Assembly: GCA_021397835.1 (NCBI GenBank)
Contig: JAJFZO010000896.1
Span: 4,318,501-4,382,500 of the forward strand
Direction: 5' to 3'
Length of the DNA: 64,000 bases
Origin: Moringa oleifera
Lineage: Eukaryota > Streptophyta > Magnoliopsida > Brassicales > Moringaceae
The number at the start of each line of letters is the position of its first letter. Position 1 is the stretch's first letter. Below are positions 49,403 to 63,011 of this stretch, piece by piece. Under the pieces are notes generated by a model. The model was not told the DNA's origin and did no database searches. It saw only the letters and a list, made by a program, of their open reading frames with translations. A program made the position numbers and the translations under genes.

Positions 49403-50758
49403 TAATATTGCGAGGTAGTTCTTGGTGCTCGGAGACGCTGGTGCTAGCACTATAGGGAACATTAAGATTGCTTAACTGTTATTGCATGACAGTTGCCAAT
49501 GTCGATAGACGATAGTGTTAGTACAAAAAGAGGCCAGTGATGATCCAATGATAGTGGCTGGCATTAGAAAAGCCTAACTAATGCTATCAAGAAGTCGCTA
49601 ATGCTAGTAAATGCTAGCCGTTGTCATTACAGTAGCGATGGCCCAATGGCTATCACTGATGCTAGTAGAAGCGAGGGTAAGCATTAAAGGAGCCCAATAA
49701 TGGCCTAGAAGCAATTGTTGGCATTGGGATAGCCCAAAGACTATGGTAGGGAAGCCGCAGGTTTTAGCAGACGGTCACGTCCGCTTTTGTGGAACTTAAC
49801 GACAGCCTAGCCGCTGCTGTTAGGTAACCGCTGGTGTTAGTTAACATGATGTGTGCATTAAGGAAATTAAGAGGCTTTTGAGTAGTTGGTTTGAGGCAGT
49901 TGCTCTTATCGGTAGATGCTAGTGCTAGTAATAGAGGGGCCTAGTGATGACCATGACAATTGCTCGTGTTAATAGAGCCCAACGATAGTTGTTGGTAGGG
50001 GCCAATGTCAAAACTAGGGGAGCTTAACGATGAGGACCCAATGATAGATATAGGCATTGGGAAAGCCCTACAACTACTACTAGACAATTAATTACGCTTG
50101 CAAACATCCGTACTAGGATTGCTGAAAGACTATTTAGGGAAGCTGTTGACGCTGGTAGACATTTGTAGTGGGTTAGCCCAATAATGGCCTAACGAACATC
50201 AACTAACACTAATGCTTGCATTGAGAGAGCCTTGGAATAGCTCAACTATTGCTATCAAATAGTTGCTAGTGTCGGTGGACGCTAGTGCTAGGATCGAGGG
50301 AGCCTAACGATGCCTTTGCGATACTTGCTAACATGGAAAAAGCCCAATGACTGTTTCTCGAAAGTCATGGGCACTATTTAAGGCCTACACAGCACTAGGG
50401 AAGCTCAACGATGACTTAGGAACAATCGGTGGCACTCACAAACATTTCTTTATTCCCTCAATATTGATCGAGCAACAGTTGCTATTACACGCAGAGGAAT
50501 CCAACGATAGTGCACTAGTCGTTGTTAGCATAGGGTGGGCACAATGACTGCTTAGACAAGTCCCTTGTGCTGGTAGACATCGACACCATCACAATGGGAA
50601 CCTAGGTGCTCCGTAGCTATCGTTGCAGGAGAGTTACTTGTGTTAGTAGTTGCTAGTGCCAGACTAAAGGAATCGAGCGACAACTTCATGATGGTCATTG
50701 GCATTGAAAGAGCCAAATAACTACAGTTGGGTAGTTACCAGAACTAAGGGAGCTAAGC
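49403..50758. repeat. HOR copy 3 (full length)
   Basis: A 1,356-base copy with no large indel. The region deleted in copies 2 and 5 is present here (about 50450-50555), though diverged. Confidence 0.85.
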
Positions 50759-51996
50759 CAATGTTGCGAGGTAGTTATTAGTGTTCAGAGATGCTGGCAC
50801 TAGCACTAGAGGGAATGCTAAGATTGCTTAACTATTGTTCCATGGTAGTTGCTAATGTCGGCAGCTGATAGTGCTACCACAAAAAGAAGTTAGTGATGAT
50901 CCAATGATAATGGTTGGCATTAGAAGAGCCTAACTAATACAGTCGAGAAGTCGCTGATGCTAGTAAATGCCAGCCATTGTCATTACTGCAGCAATGGCCT
51001 AACAGCTATCACTGATCTGGTGGAAGCGAGGGTAAGTATTAAAGGAGCCCAATTGTGGCCTAGTAATAGTTGTTGGCATTGGAAGAGTCCAACAACTGTG
51101 GTAGTGAACCTGTAGGTTTTGGCAGACGGTCGCGTCAGCTTTGAAGGAGCTCAACGACTAGCTAGTTACTACTACTAGGTAGTCGCTGGTGTCGGTTAAC
51201 ATCGACGCATGCATTAGGGGAATTGTGAGACTTCCTAATAATTATCATGAGGTAGTTGCTCTTATCGGTAGATGCCAGTGCCAACAATGGGAGAGCCTAA
51301 TGATGACCCTATGATAGTTACTCGTGTTGAAAGAGCCTAACGACAGTTATTCGTAAGGGCTAATGTCAACACTAGGGGTGCTTAATGGTGGCGACCCAAT
51401 GATAGATACAGGCGATGGGAGAGTCGTACAACTGCTATTGGGTAATCAATCGCATTAGTAAACATGTGCACTAGGGTAGCTCAATCACTACTCAAAGATA
51501 GTCATTGGCATTAACAGACCTTTGCAGTGGGTTCTCCTAATGATAGCCTAGTGAATGTCAAGCAACACCAATGCCTACATTGAAAGAGCCTTAGAACTAC
51601 TCAACTATTGCAGCAAAGCAGTTACTAGTATCGGTGGATGCTAGAGCTAGCACCAAGGGAGCCTAGCAACATCTCTACAACAGTTGCTAACATTGGAAGA
51701 GCCGAATGAGTGTTGCTCACTATTGCACATGAAAGAGTTTAACGACAGTGCACTAGTAGTTGTTGGCATAGACAGGGCACAATGACTGCTTAGGGTAGTC
51801 CTTGGTGGTGGCAGACATTGACACCAACACAAGGGTAACGTAGGTGCTGGCTAGCAATCGTTCCATGGCAGTTATTAGTGTTAATAGATGCTATGCTAGC
51901 ACTGAAGGAATTTAGTGATGACTTTATGATGGTCGTCAAGATTGGGAGAGCCAAACGACTACTGCTGGACAGTTACTAGAGCTAGGGGAGCTTAGC
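50759..51996. repeat. HOR copy 4 (independent 120-bp deletion)
   Basis: A 1,238-base copy. About 120 bases including the TTTAAGG segment are lost at about 51719, where GTTGCTC runs straight into ACTATTGCAC. The breakpoints differ from the copy 2/5 deletion although the deleted regions overlap. Confidence 0.85.
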
Positions 51997-53357
51997 TATT
52001 GTTGTGAGGCAGTTATTGGTATTCGCAGATGTTGGTGCTAGCACTAGTGAAAATGCTAATATTGCTTTACTATTGTTGCATGGGAGTTGCTAGTACCGAT
52101 ATGCGCTAGTGCTAGCACAAACAGAGGACAGGGATGATTCAACGATAATAGCTAGCATTTATAAGAGCCTAACAAATGTTATTGGGCAGTCGTTCATGCT
52201 AGTAAATGCCAGCCATTGTCATTACCACAGCGATGGCCCGATGACTATCACTGATGCAGGTGGAGGTGAGAGTTAGCATTATAAGAGCCCAATAGTGGCC
52301 GAACAGCAGTTGTTGGCATTAAGAGAGCCCAATAACTGGGGTTGGGAAGCCACTGTTGTTGGCAAACGGTCATGTTAGCTTTTGAGGAACTCAACGACTA
52401 CCTAGCTACTCCTACTGAGCAGGTGTTGGTTGACGTCAATGCGCGCATTAAGGGAATTGAAGGACTTCCCATTTCTTATTGTGAGGCACTTTCTCTTATC
52501 GGCAGACGCCAGTGCAAGCAATGGGGGAGCCTAGTGATGACCCCATAATAGTTGCTCATGTTATAACAGCCCAACGATAGCTGTTAGTAGCACCCAATGT
52601 TAGCTGTAAGGAAGCTTAACGATGACGACCCAATGGTGGATACAGGCATTGGGAAAGCCCTACAACTATTGCTCGATAGTCACTTACGTTGGCAAACTTA
52701 TGCACTAGGATAGCTCAGCGACTAGTCAGAGACAGTCCTTGCTGCTCGCACACCTTTGTTGTAGGTTCTTCCAATGATGGTGTAGCGAACATCAACAAAA
52801 CCAATGCCTGCATTAAAAGAGCCTTGGAACGGCTCAACTATTGCTCTGAAGTAATTACTAGTGTCAGTGGACGCTAGTGCTAGCACCGAGGGGGCCTAGC
52901 GACATCCAAATGATAATTACTAACATAAAAAAGCCTAATGGCTATTGCTAGGATGTGGCTGCACTGTTTAAGGCCAACACAACACTGAGGGAGCTCAGGG
53001 ATAACCAAGCAGCAATCACTAGCGCCAGCAAACGTCTACTCAGAGAAGTCCCTAGTGCTGGCAAGTGGTTGTATTATTTAAGGCCAACACAGCACTAAGG
53101 GAGCTCAGCAATATCCTAGCAGTAATCGTTAGTGCTAGCAGACATCTACTTAGAGAAGTCCCTGGTGCCAGCGGACGTCAATGCCTACATAAGAGGAACC
53201 TAGGTGCTGCTTAGCTATCGTTGCATGGCAGTTAATTATGTTAGTAAATGCTAGTGCTGGTGCTAAAGGAATCTGGCAACAACTTCATGATGGTCATTGG
53301 CATTGTGAGAGCCGAATGACTACTGTTAAGCAGTTACTAGAGCTAGGGGAGCTTAAC
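51997..53357. repeat. HOR copy 5 (105-bp deletion, then 110-bp duplication)
   Basis: A 1,361-base copy whose near-normal length is a coincidence. The 105-base deletion seen in copy 2 is present (GTCTACT joined to CAGAGAAGTCC near 53040), and the surrounding 110 bases have then been duplicated. Confidence 0.85.
52967..53186. repeat. 110-bp tandem duplication inside HOR copy 5
   Basis: TTTAAGGCCAACACA begins at 52967 and again at 53077. Both copies contain the deletion junction (near 53040 and 53150), so the deletion came first. Confidence 0.85.
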
Positions 53358-54694
53358 TATTGTTGCGAGGCAGTTATTAGTGTTCACAAGCGCTAGTGCT
53401 AGGGGAAATGCTAAGATTGCTTAACTAATGTTGCATGGTAGTTGCTAGTGTCGATAGACGATAGTGCTAGCACAAAAAGAGGCTAACGATGATCCAATGA
53501 TAATGGCTAGCATTAGAAGAGCCTAATTAGTGCTATTGGGCAGCTGCTGATGCTTGTAAATGCCAGCCAATGTCATTACCGTAGAGATGGCCCAATGAGT
53601 ATCACAGATGGTGGTGGAAGCGAAGATAAGCATTAAAGAAGCCCAATGGTGTTCTAACAGCAGTTGTTGGCATTGGGAGAGCGCAAAAACTATGGTGGGC
53701 AAGCCACTAGTGTTGGCAAATGGTCATGTCAGCTGATGGGGAACTCAAAGACTGCCTAGCTACTGCGACTGTGTAATCGCTCATGTTGGTTGGCATCGAT
53801 GCATGCATTAGGGAAATTGAGGGACTTCTGAGTAGTCATTGTGTGGCAGTTGTTAGTGCTAGCAATGGGGGAGGCCAATGATGACCCCATGACAGTTGCC
53901 ATGTTAGGGGAGCCTAACCATAGTTATTGGTAAGGGCCAATGTCAAAACTAAGGGAGCTCAACGGTGACGACCTAATGATAGATACAAGCATTGGGAGAG
54001 CCCTACAACTGCTGTTGAATAATTACTTGAGCTGGTAAACATCCACACTAGGATAGATCAATGACTTGTCAAAGACAGTTGTTGGTGCTGGTAGACCTTT
54101 GCAATGGGTTCTCCCAATGATGGCCTAGTGAACATCAACCAACATAAACGCCTACATTCAGAGAGCCTTGGAACTGCACAACTATTGCTCTGAAGTACTT
54201 GCTAGTGTCTGTGGACTTTAGTGCTAGGCTCGAGGGAGCCTCATGACATCACTACAATAGCTGCTAACATTGAAAGAGCCTAACGACTATTACTCAGAAG
54301 TGGCAGGGGCGGTTTAAGGTAACACTGCACTAGGGGAGCTCAATGATAACCTAACAACCATTGCTGGCACTGTCAAACATCCTTGGGTTCCTCGAGTGAT
54401 GACCCAGTGACAGTTTCTATTGCACGAAAAGGAGTCGAACGATGGTGCACTAGTAGCTTTTGGCATAGAGAGGGCACAACGACTGCTCAGAGAAATCTTT
54501 GTTTTTAGCAGACGTCGACACCAACACAAGGGGAACCTAAGTGTTGCCTAGCTATCATTGCATGTCATCTACTTGTGTTAGTAGATGTTAGTGTAAGCAC
54601 TAAAGGAATTGATCAATGACTTCATGATGGTCGTTAGCATTGGGAAAGCTGAATGGCTAGTAATGGGTAGTTAGTAGAGGTAAAAGAGCTTAGC
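53358..54694. repeat. HOR copy 6
   Basis: A 1,337-base copy. About 20 bases (the CTCTTATCGG segment) are missing near 53852. Confidence 0.85.
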
Positions 54695-56059
54695 TATTAT
54701 CGTGAGGCAGTTATTAGTGTTTAGAGATGCTGGTGCTAGCACTAAGAGGAACGCTAAGATTGCTTAACTGTTATTGCATGGTAGTTGCAAGTGTTAGTAG
54801 ATGATAGTTCTAGCACAAAACGAGGCCTATGATGATCCAATGATAATGGCTCGCTTTAAAAGAGCCTAAATAATGTTGTTGGGCAATCGCTTATGCTTAA
54901 AAATACCAGCCATTATCATTACCACACCAATGGCCCCAACGACTGTCATTGATGTTGGTGAAAGTGATGGTAAGCATTAAAGGAGCCCAATAGTGGCCTA
55001 GCAACAGTTGTTGACATTGGGAGAGCCCAACAACCTTGGTGAGGAAGCCGTACATGTTGGCAGATGATCGCGTCATCTTTTGAGGAACTCACTGACTGCT
55101 TAGCCACTGCTACTGGGCAGTCGCTGGTGTTGGTTGATGTTAACACATGCATTAGGGGAATTGTGGGACTTCTACGCAATTATTGTGAGGTAATTGCTCT
55201 TATCGATAGACGCCAGTGCTAACAATAGGGAACCTAGTGATGACCTCATAACAGTTGCTCATGTTAAGAGAGCCAAACAACAGCTGTTAGTAGGGGCCAA
55301 TGTCAATCCTAGGAGAGCTCAACGATGACAACCCAATGATAGATACAGGAGTCGGGAGAGTCCTGCAACTGCTGTTAGGTAACCACTTGCACTGGTAAAC
55401 ATCTGCACTAGGATGGCTTTGTGACTAGCCATAGACAGTCATTGGTAGTGGCAGACCTTTGTAGTGCATTCTCTTAATGATGGCATAGTGAACGTCAACT
55501 AACACCAACGCCTGCATTGAGATAGCCTTGAAACTGCTCAACTATTGTTGTGAAACAGTTGTTATTATCGGTAGACATTGGGGCTGACACCGAGGGAGCC
55601 TAGTGACGTCCCTACGATACTTGCTAACACTGGAAGAGCCTAAAAACTATTACTAAGAGGTCGCTGGCACTGTTTAAGGCTCACACGACACTAAAAAAGC
55701 TTAGCAATGATCGAGCAGCAATTGCTAGTGCTCACAAACATCTGCGCTGGGTTCCTATAGTGTTGACCAAGCAGTAGCTGCTATTGGATGTAGAAGAGTC
55801 CAACGATGATGAACTAGTAGTTGTTGGTATGGGGAGGGCACAACAACTACTCAGAAAAGTCCTTGGTGGTGGCAGATGTCGACACCACACATAAGAGGAA
55901 CCTTTGTGCTACCTAGCTATCGTTACAGGGTAATTACTTGTCTTGGTAGATGCTAATGCTAGCACTAAAGGAATCTTGCGATGAGTTCATGATGGTCATT
56001 GGTGTTAGGAGAGCTGAATGACTACTATTGGATAGTTATTAGAGTTAGGGGAACTTAAT
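54695..56059. repeat. HOR copy 7 (full length)
   Basis: A 1,365-base copy without a large indel. The right-hand fusion is altered to CTTAATTATTATTG. Confidence 0.85.
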
Positions 56060-57418
56060 TATTATTGCAAGGCAGTTATTGATGTTCAAAAACACTGGTG
56101 CTAGCACTAGGGAGAATGCATAAATTGCTCAATTATTGTTGCATGGCAGTTGCTAGCGTCGGTGGATGCTAATGCTACTACAAAAGGAGGCTAGTGATGA
56201 TTCAATAACAATGGGTGGCATGAGAAGAGCTTAACTAATGCTGTCGGGCAGTCGCTCAAGCTTGTAAATGCTAGCCATTGTCATTACCATAGCAATGGCC
56301 CAACGGCTGTCATTGATGCTGGTGGAAGCGAGACTGAGCATTAAAGGAGCCTAATAGTGGTATAGCAGTACTTGTTAGCATTAAGAGTGCCCAATGACTA
56401 TGGCTGGGAGGTTGCACATGTTGGCAGATGCTCACGTCAGCTTTTTCTGTGCTCAACGGCTACTTAGCTACTGTTAATGCACAGTCGCTGTTGTTGGTTG
56501 ACGTTGACGCGAGCACTAAGGGAATTGAGGGACTTCTAAGTAGTTATTGTGAGGCAGTTGCTCTTATTGGTAAAAGCCACTGCCAGCAATGGAGGAGCCT
56601 AGTGATGACCCCGTGATAGTTGCTAGCGTTAGGAGGGCCCAATGATAGCTATAAGTAGGGGCCAATGTCAGCACTAAGGGAGCTCAACGGTGACGACCCA
56701 GTGATAGATGCAGGTGTTGGGAGAGCCTCATAACTACTACTAGGCAATCAATTGTGCTGGCAAACATCTGAACTGTGATAGCTTAGCAACTAGCTAGACA
56801 GTCATTGGCACTGGTAGACCTTTGCAATGGGTTCTCCTAGTGATGGCCTTGCGAGTGTCAACCAACACCAACACTTACATTAAGAGAGCCTTGGAACAGC
56901 ATAACTATTGTTGTGTAGCAGTTGCTAGTATTGGTGGACACTAGCACTAGCATCAAGGGAGCCTATCGACGTCCCTACGATACTTGCTAACATTAAAAGA
57001 GCCCAATGGCTATTGATCAGAACTGGCGGGCACTGTTTAAGGGCAACACAGCACTAAGGGAGCTCAACGATGACCTAGGAACAATCGCTAGCACTGGTAA
57101 ACATCTCTTAATTCCCTTAGTGATGACCTAGCGACAGCCACTATTACTCATAAAGGAGTCTAATGACAGTGTATTAGTCATTATTGGCATAAAGAGGGCA
57201 CAACGACTGCTCAGAGAAGTCCTTGGTGTTGGTCAATGTTGATGCCAACATAATTGGAACCTAAATGCTTCTTAGCTGTCGGTTCATGGTAGTTACTTGT
57301 GTTAATAGATGCTAGTGCCAGCACTGAAGGAATCGAGCGACAACTTCATGATGGTCGTTGGCATTGGGAGAGCTGAATGACTTCTGTTGGGAAGTTGCTA
57401 GAGCTTGTGAAGCGTAGC
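56060..57418. repeat. HOR copy 8 (full length)
   Basis: A 1,359-base copy without a large indel. Confidence 0.85.
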
Positions 57419-58777
57419 CATTATTATGAGGAAGTTATTAGTGTTCGCAAACGCTAGTGCTAGCACTAGGAGGAATGCTAAGATTACTCAACTGTTGTTG
57501 AGTGGCAGTTGTTAGTGTCAGTGGATGCTAGTGCCGACATAAAAAGAAGCCAACGATGATCCAATGATAATGGGTGGCATTAGAAGAGCCTAACTAATGT
57601 ATTTGGGCAGTTGTTGATACTGGTAAATGTGAGCCACTATCATTACCGCAGTGATGGCCCAACAGTTATCAGTGATGCTGGTGGAAGCGAGATTAAGCAT
57701 TAAAGGAGCCCAATAGTGGCCTAACACTAGTTTTTGGCATTGGGGGAGCCCAACGACTGTGATGGGAAAGTAGCACGCGTTCGAAAATGCTTGCACCAAT
57801 TTTTGTGGAACTCAACGACTACCACGCTACTGCTACTAGGTAGTAACTTGTGAGCGTTGACGTCGATGCGTGCATCTGGGGAGTTAAAGGACTTCCCAAC
57901 AATTGCTGTAAGGCAGTTACTCTTCTCGGTAGTCGCTAGAGCCAACAATAAGGGAGCTTAATGATGATCCCATGATAGTTGCTCGTGTTAAAAGCGTCCA
58001 ATGATAACTGTTGGTAAGGGCCAATGTCAACACTAGGGGAGCTCAATGATGAAGAACTAATGATAAATACTAGCGTTAAGAGAGACCTACAACTACTGCT
58101 GGGTAATCACCTGCCCTAGGAAACATCTACACAAAGATAGCTTAGTAACCAGCCAAAGAGAGTCATTGGCGCTGGCAGACATTACAGTGGGTTCTCCCAA
58201 TGATGGCCCAACGAACGTCATCCAACACCAAAGTCTACATTAGAGCCTTAGAACTGTTCAACTATTGTTGTGAAGTAGTTGCTGTGTCGGTGGATGCTAG
58301 TGCCAGCACCGAGGGAGCCTAGCGATGTCCCTATGATTTTCGCTAACATTGGAAATGCCCAATGACTGTTGCTCGGCAGTGGCTAGCACTGTTTAATGCC
58401 AACACAGCATTAAGAGAGCTCAACGATGAGCTAGCAGCAATCATTGGTGCTCGCAAACATCTACGTTAGGTTCCTCCAAGCGATGACCCAGCGACAGATG
58501 CTATTGCACGTAAAGGAGTCCAACAACAATGCACTAGTAGTTGTTGGCATCGGGAAGGCATAACGACTACTCAGAGAAGTCTGTCATATGGTAGACATTG
58601 ATGCTAACATGAGGCGAACATAGTTGCTGCCTAGCTATCATTGCAGGGCAATTATTAATGCTAATAGATGATAGTGCCAGCACTAAAGGAATTCATAGAT
58701 GACTTCATGATGGTCGTTGGCATTGGGAGAGCGAAACAACTACTGCTGGTCAGTTGCAAGCGCCAGGGGAGCTTTGT
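57419..58777. repeat. HOR copy 9 (full length)
   Basis: A 1,359-base copy without a large indel. It contains the second 16-base palindrome at 57454. Confidence 0.85.
57454..57469. other. 16-bp perfect palindrome CTAGTGCTAGCACTAG
   Basis: Same word and same place in the HOR as 48186-48201, seven copies away. Confidence 0.9.
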
Positions 58778-60138
58778 TATTATTGCGAGGCAATTATTAG
58801 TGTTCGCAGACGTTAGTGCTAGCACTAGAAGGAACGCTAAGATTGCTCAACTATTATTGCATGGTAATTGCTACAGTTGATAGATGCTAATGCTAGCACA
58901 AAAAGAGGCTAGCGATGATCCAATGATAATGGCGAGTAATAGAAGAGCCTAACTAGTGCTGTCAGGCAATTGCTAATGCTAGTTAATGCGAGCCACTGTC
59001 ATTACCACATCGATGGCGCATTCACTGTCATTGATGCCAGTAAAAGTGAGGGTAAGTATTAAAGGAGCCCAATAGTGGCCTAACACTAATTGTTAGCATT
59101 GGGAGCCCAACGACTATGGTAGGCAAGTCTTAAGTGTTGGTAGACGCTTGCGCTAGCTTTTGAATAACTCAACGACTACTTAGCTACTGCTACTAGGCAA
59201 TTACTCGCATTGGTTGATGTCAATGCGTGCGTTAGGGGAATTGAGGGACTTCCAAGCTATTGCTGCAAGGTAGTTGCTCTTACCGGTATACACCAGTGAG
59301 AGCAATGGGAACCCTAGTGATGACCACATGATGGTTACTCGTGTTGGGAGAGGCCAACGATAGTTGTTGGTAAGAGCCAATGTCAGAACTAGGGGAGCTC
59401 AATGGTGTCGACCCAATGATAGATACAGGCGTTAGGAGAGCCCTACAACTGCTACTAGGCAATCACTAGCGCTAGCAAACATTTGCACAAGGATCGCTCA
59501 TTAACTAGCTAGAAATAGTCGTTGGCGCATGCAGACATTTACAGTGGGTTCTCCCAAGGATGACCTAGCGAACGTCAACTAACCCCTCGCCTGCATCAGA
59601 AGAGGCTTAGAAGTGCTCAACTAGTGCTGTGAAGCAGTTGATAGTGTTGGTGGACGCTAGTGCTAGCACCGAGCAAGACTAGCGATGTCCCTATTATAGT
59701 TACTGACATTAGAGGAGCCTAACAACTATTACTCAAGACTGGCTGCCATTGTTTAAGGCCAATATAGCATTAAGGGAGCTCAGCGATGACCTAACAGTAA
59801 TCGTTAACGCTAGTAAACATTTGCATTGGGTTCCTCCAGGGGATGACCCAGCGATAGTCACTATTGCACGAAGAGGAGTCCAACGATGGTACACTAGTAG
59901 TTGTTGGCATAAGGAGGGTACCACAACTGCTCTAAGAAGTCCCTAGCGCTGGTTGATGTCGACGTCAATACGAGGGAAACCTAGGTGCTGCCTAGCTATC
60001 ATTGGACGGTAGTTACAGATGTTAATAGATGCTAGTGCTAGCACTAAAGGAATCTAATGACGAATTCATCATGGTCATTGGCATTGGGAGAGCCGAACGA
60101 CTACTATTGGGCAGTCACTAGCACTAGGGGAGCTTGGT
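58778..60138. repeat. HOR copy 10 (full length)
   Basis: A 1,361-base copy without a large indel. Its right fusion reads GGAGCTTGGTTATTGTT. Confidence 0.85.
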
Positions 60139-61475
60139 TATTGTTAGGAAGGAGTTATTGGTGTTCGCAAATGCAAGTGTTAGCACTATAGGGAATGCTA
60201 AGATTGCTCAACTATTATTACATGACAGTTACTAGTATCGGTAGATGATAGTACTAGCACAAAAAGAGGCCAACAATGATCCAATGATAATGGTTGGCAT
60301 TAGAAGAGCCTAACTAATGCTATCAGGCAGTCGCTGATGCTAGTAAATGCCAACCACTATCATTACCGCAGCGATGGCCCAATGGCTGTCACTAATGGTG
60401 GTGGAAGCGAGGGTATGCATTAAAAGAGCCCAATAGTGGCTTAACACTATTGGTTGGCATTAGAAAAACCTAATGACTATGGTTAGGAAGTCATACGTAT
60501 TGGCAGATACTCGTGCCTAGCTACTACGACTGGGCAGTCGTTGGTGTTGGTTGCCTTCAATGCATGCATTAAGGGAATTGAAGGACTTCCCAGTAATTGC
60601 TGCAAGGCAATTGCTCTTATTAGCAGACGCTAGTGCAAGTAATGGGGTAGCCCAGTGATGACCCCTTGGTAGTTGCTCGTGTTAAGAGAACCCAATAAAA
60701 ACTATTAGTCGAGGCCTATGTCAACACTAGGGGAGCACAACGGTGATGACCTAATGATAGATACAAGCATTGGAGAGCCTGACAACTGCTGCTAGGCAAT
60801 CACTTGCACTAGTAAGCATCTGCACTGGGATAGCTTAGTAACTAGTCAAAGAAAGTCGTTGGCACTGGTAGACATTTGCAGTGGGTTCTCCTATTGATGG
60901 CCTAGGAAACATCAACCAATACTAAAGCCTCCAATGAGAGAGCCTTGCAACTGCTCAACTACTGTTGTGAAGCAATTGCTAATGTCACTGAGCGCTAATG
61001 CTAGCACTGAGGGAGCCTAACGACATCCTTACGATAGTTGCTAATATTGGAAGAGGCCAACAACTATCGCTCGGGAGTGGCTAGTACTTTTAAGGCTAAC
61101 ACGACACTATAGGAGCTCAACAATGACCTAGCAGCAATCGCTAGCGCTTGCAAAGATCTGCAATTGGCTCCCTCAAGCGATGACCCAGCGACAATCTCTA
61201 TTACACATAGAAAAGTCCAGCAACGGTGTACTAATAGTTGTTGGCATAAAAAGGGCACAACAATTGCTCAGAGATCTCCCTCGCTTTGGGCGACATCGAT
61301 GCCAACACGAAAGGAACCTAGATGCTGCCTAGTTATCGTTGTAGGGCAATTACTGGTGTTAGTAGATGCTGGGGCCAATACTAAAGGCACCTAGTGATGA
61401 TTTCATGGTGGTCTTTTCCATTAGGTGAGCAGAACGACTATTGGTACGTAGTGAATAGCGCGAGGGGAGCTTAGC
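60139..61475. repeat. HOR copy 11
   Basis: A 1,337-base copy. About 25 bases are missing near 60515, where CTCGTGCC is joined to TAGCTACTAC and the CAGCTTTTGAGGAAC segment is lost. Confidence 0.85.
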
Positions 61476-63011
61476 TATTATTGCGAGCAATTATTAGTGT
61501 TTGCAAACGCTGGTGCTAGCATTATAGGGAACGCTAAGATTGCTCCACTGTTGTTGCACGACAGTTGCTACTGTCGGTAGACGCCAGTGCTAGCATAAAA
61601 GGAAGCTAGCGATGATCTAATGATAATGGCTGGCATTAAAATAGCCTAACTAATGTTGTGAGGCAATCGCTAATGCTAGTAAATGCGAGCGACTGTCAAT
61701 ACCGTAACGATGGCCTAACCGCTATCATTGATGCTGGTGAAAGCGAGGGTAAGCATTAAAGGAGCCAAATAGTGGCTTAACACCAGTAGTTAGCATTAAG
61801 AGATCCCAATGACTATGGTGAAAAAATCACAAGTGTTGCCAGATGCTCATACTAGCTTTTGAAGAACCTAATGACTGCCTAGCTACTACTGCTACGCAGT
61901 CCCTCGTGTTGGTTGACATCAATGTGTGTGTTAGAGGAATTGAGGGACTTTCAAGCAATTACTGCGAGGTAGTTACTCTTATGGGTAGATGCTAATGCGA
62001 GTACTAGGGGAGCCTAGTGATCACTCCGTAATAGTTGCTCGTGTTAGGAGAGCCTAACTATAGTTGTTGGTAGAGGCCAATATCATTACTAAGGGAGCTC
62101 AATGGTAACGACCCAACGATTGATACAAGCATTGGGAGAGCCCCATAACTACTGCTAGGCAATCAATTACACTGGCAAACATCTGCATTATGATAGCTTA
62201 GTGACTAGCGAGAGATAGTCGTTGGCCCTGGTAGACCTTTGCCAGAGCCCAATGATAGCTATTGGTAAGGGCCAATGTTAGCACTAGGGGAGCTCAACGA
62301 TGATGATCTAATGATAAATACAGCTGTTAAGAGAGCCTTACAACTGCTTTTGGGCAATCGCTTGCACTCGCGAACATCTGCACAAGGATTGCTCAGTAGT
62401 GAGTTAGACACTATCGTTGGCACTGGAAGACATTTGCAATGGGTCCTTCCAATGATGGCCTAGCGAACGTGAACCGACACCAATGCTTGCATCGACTATT
62501 GCTATGAAGCAGTTGCTAGTTCAGTGGATGCTAGTGTTAGCACCGAGGGAGCCTAACGACGTGCCTACGATAATTACTAACATTGGAAAAGCCTAACGAC
62601 TATTACTTAGGAGCGGTTGGCAATGTTTAAGGCCAACATAGCAGTAGGGGAGCTCAGCAATGACCTAGTAGTAATCGCTGGCACAGGCAAACATTTACGC
62701 TAAGTTCCCCTAAGCGATGACCTAGCGACAGAGGCTATTGCATGTAGAGGAGTCCAATGACGGTGCACTAGTAGTTGTTGGCATAGGGAGGGCAAAACGA
62801 CTGCTTAGAGAATTCCCTAGTGCTAGCAGACGTCAAACGCCAACACAAGGGGAACAAAAGTGCTACTAGTTATCATTTCAAGGCAGTTACTAGTGTTAAT
62901 AGATGCTAGTGCTAGCACTAAAGGAATCTTACAATGACTTCATGATGGTCGTTAGTATTGGGAGAGCTGAATGACTATTGCTTAGCACTCATAGCGCTAG
63001 GGAAGCTTAGC
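61476..63011. repeat. HOR copy 12 (195-bp internal duplication)
   Basis: A 1,536-base copy. The excess is a duplication of about 195 bases, partly offset by a loss of about 25 bases near 62491. Confidence 0.85.
62049..62438. repeat. 195-bp tandem duplication inside HOR copy 12
   Basis: The segment AGAGCCTAACTATAG to CCTTTGCC (62049-62243) is followed by a second version starting AGAGCCCAATGATAG (62244-62438). The two are as different from each other as separate HOR copies are. An unequal exchange between two diverged units therefore fits better than a recent local duplication. Confidence 0.8.
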
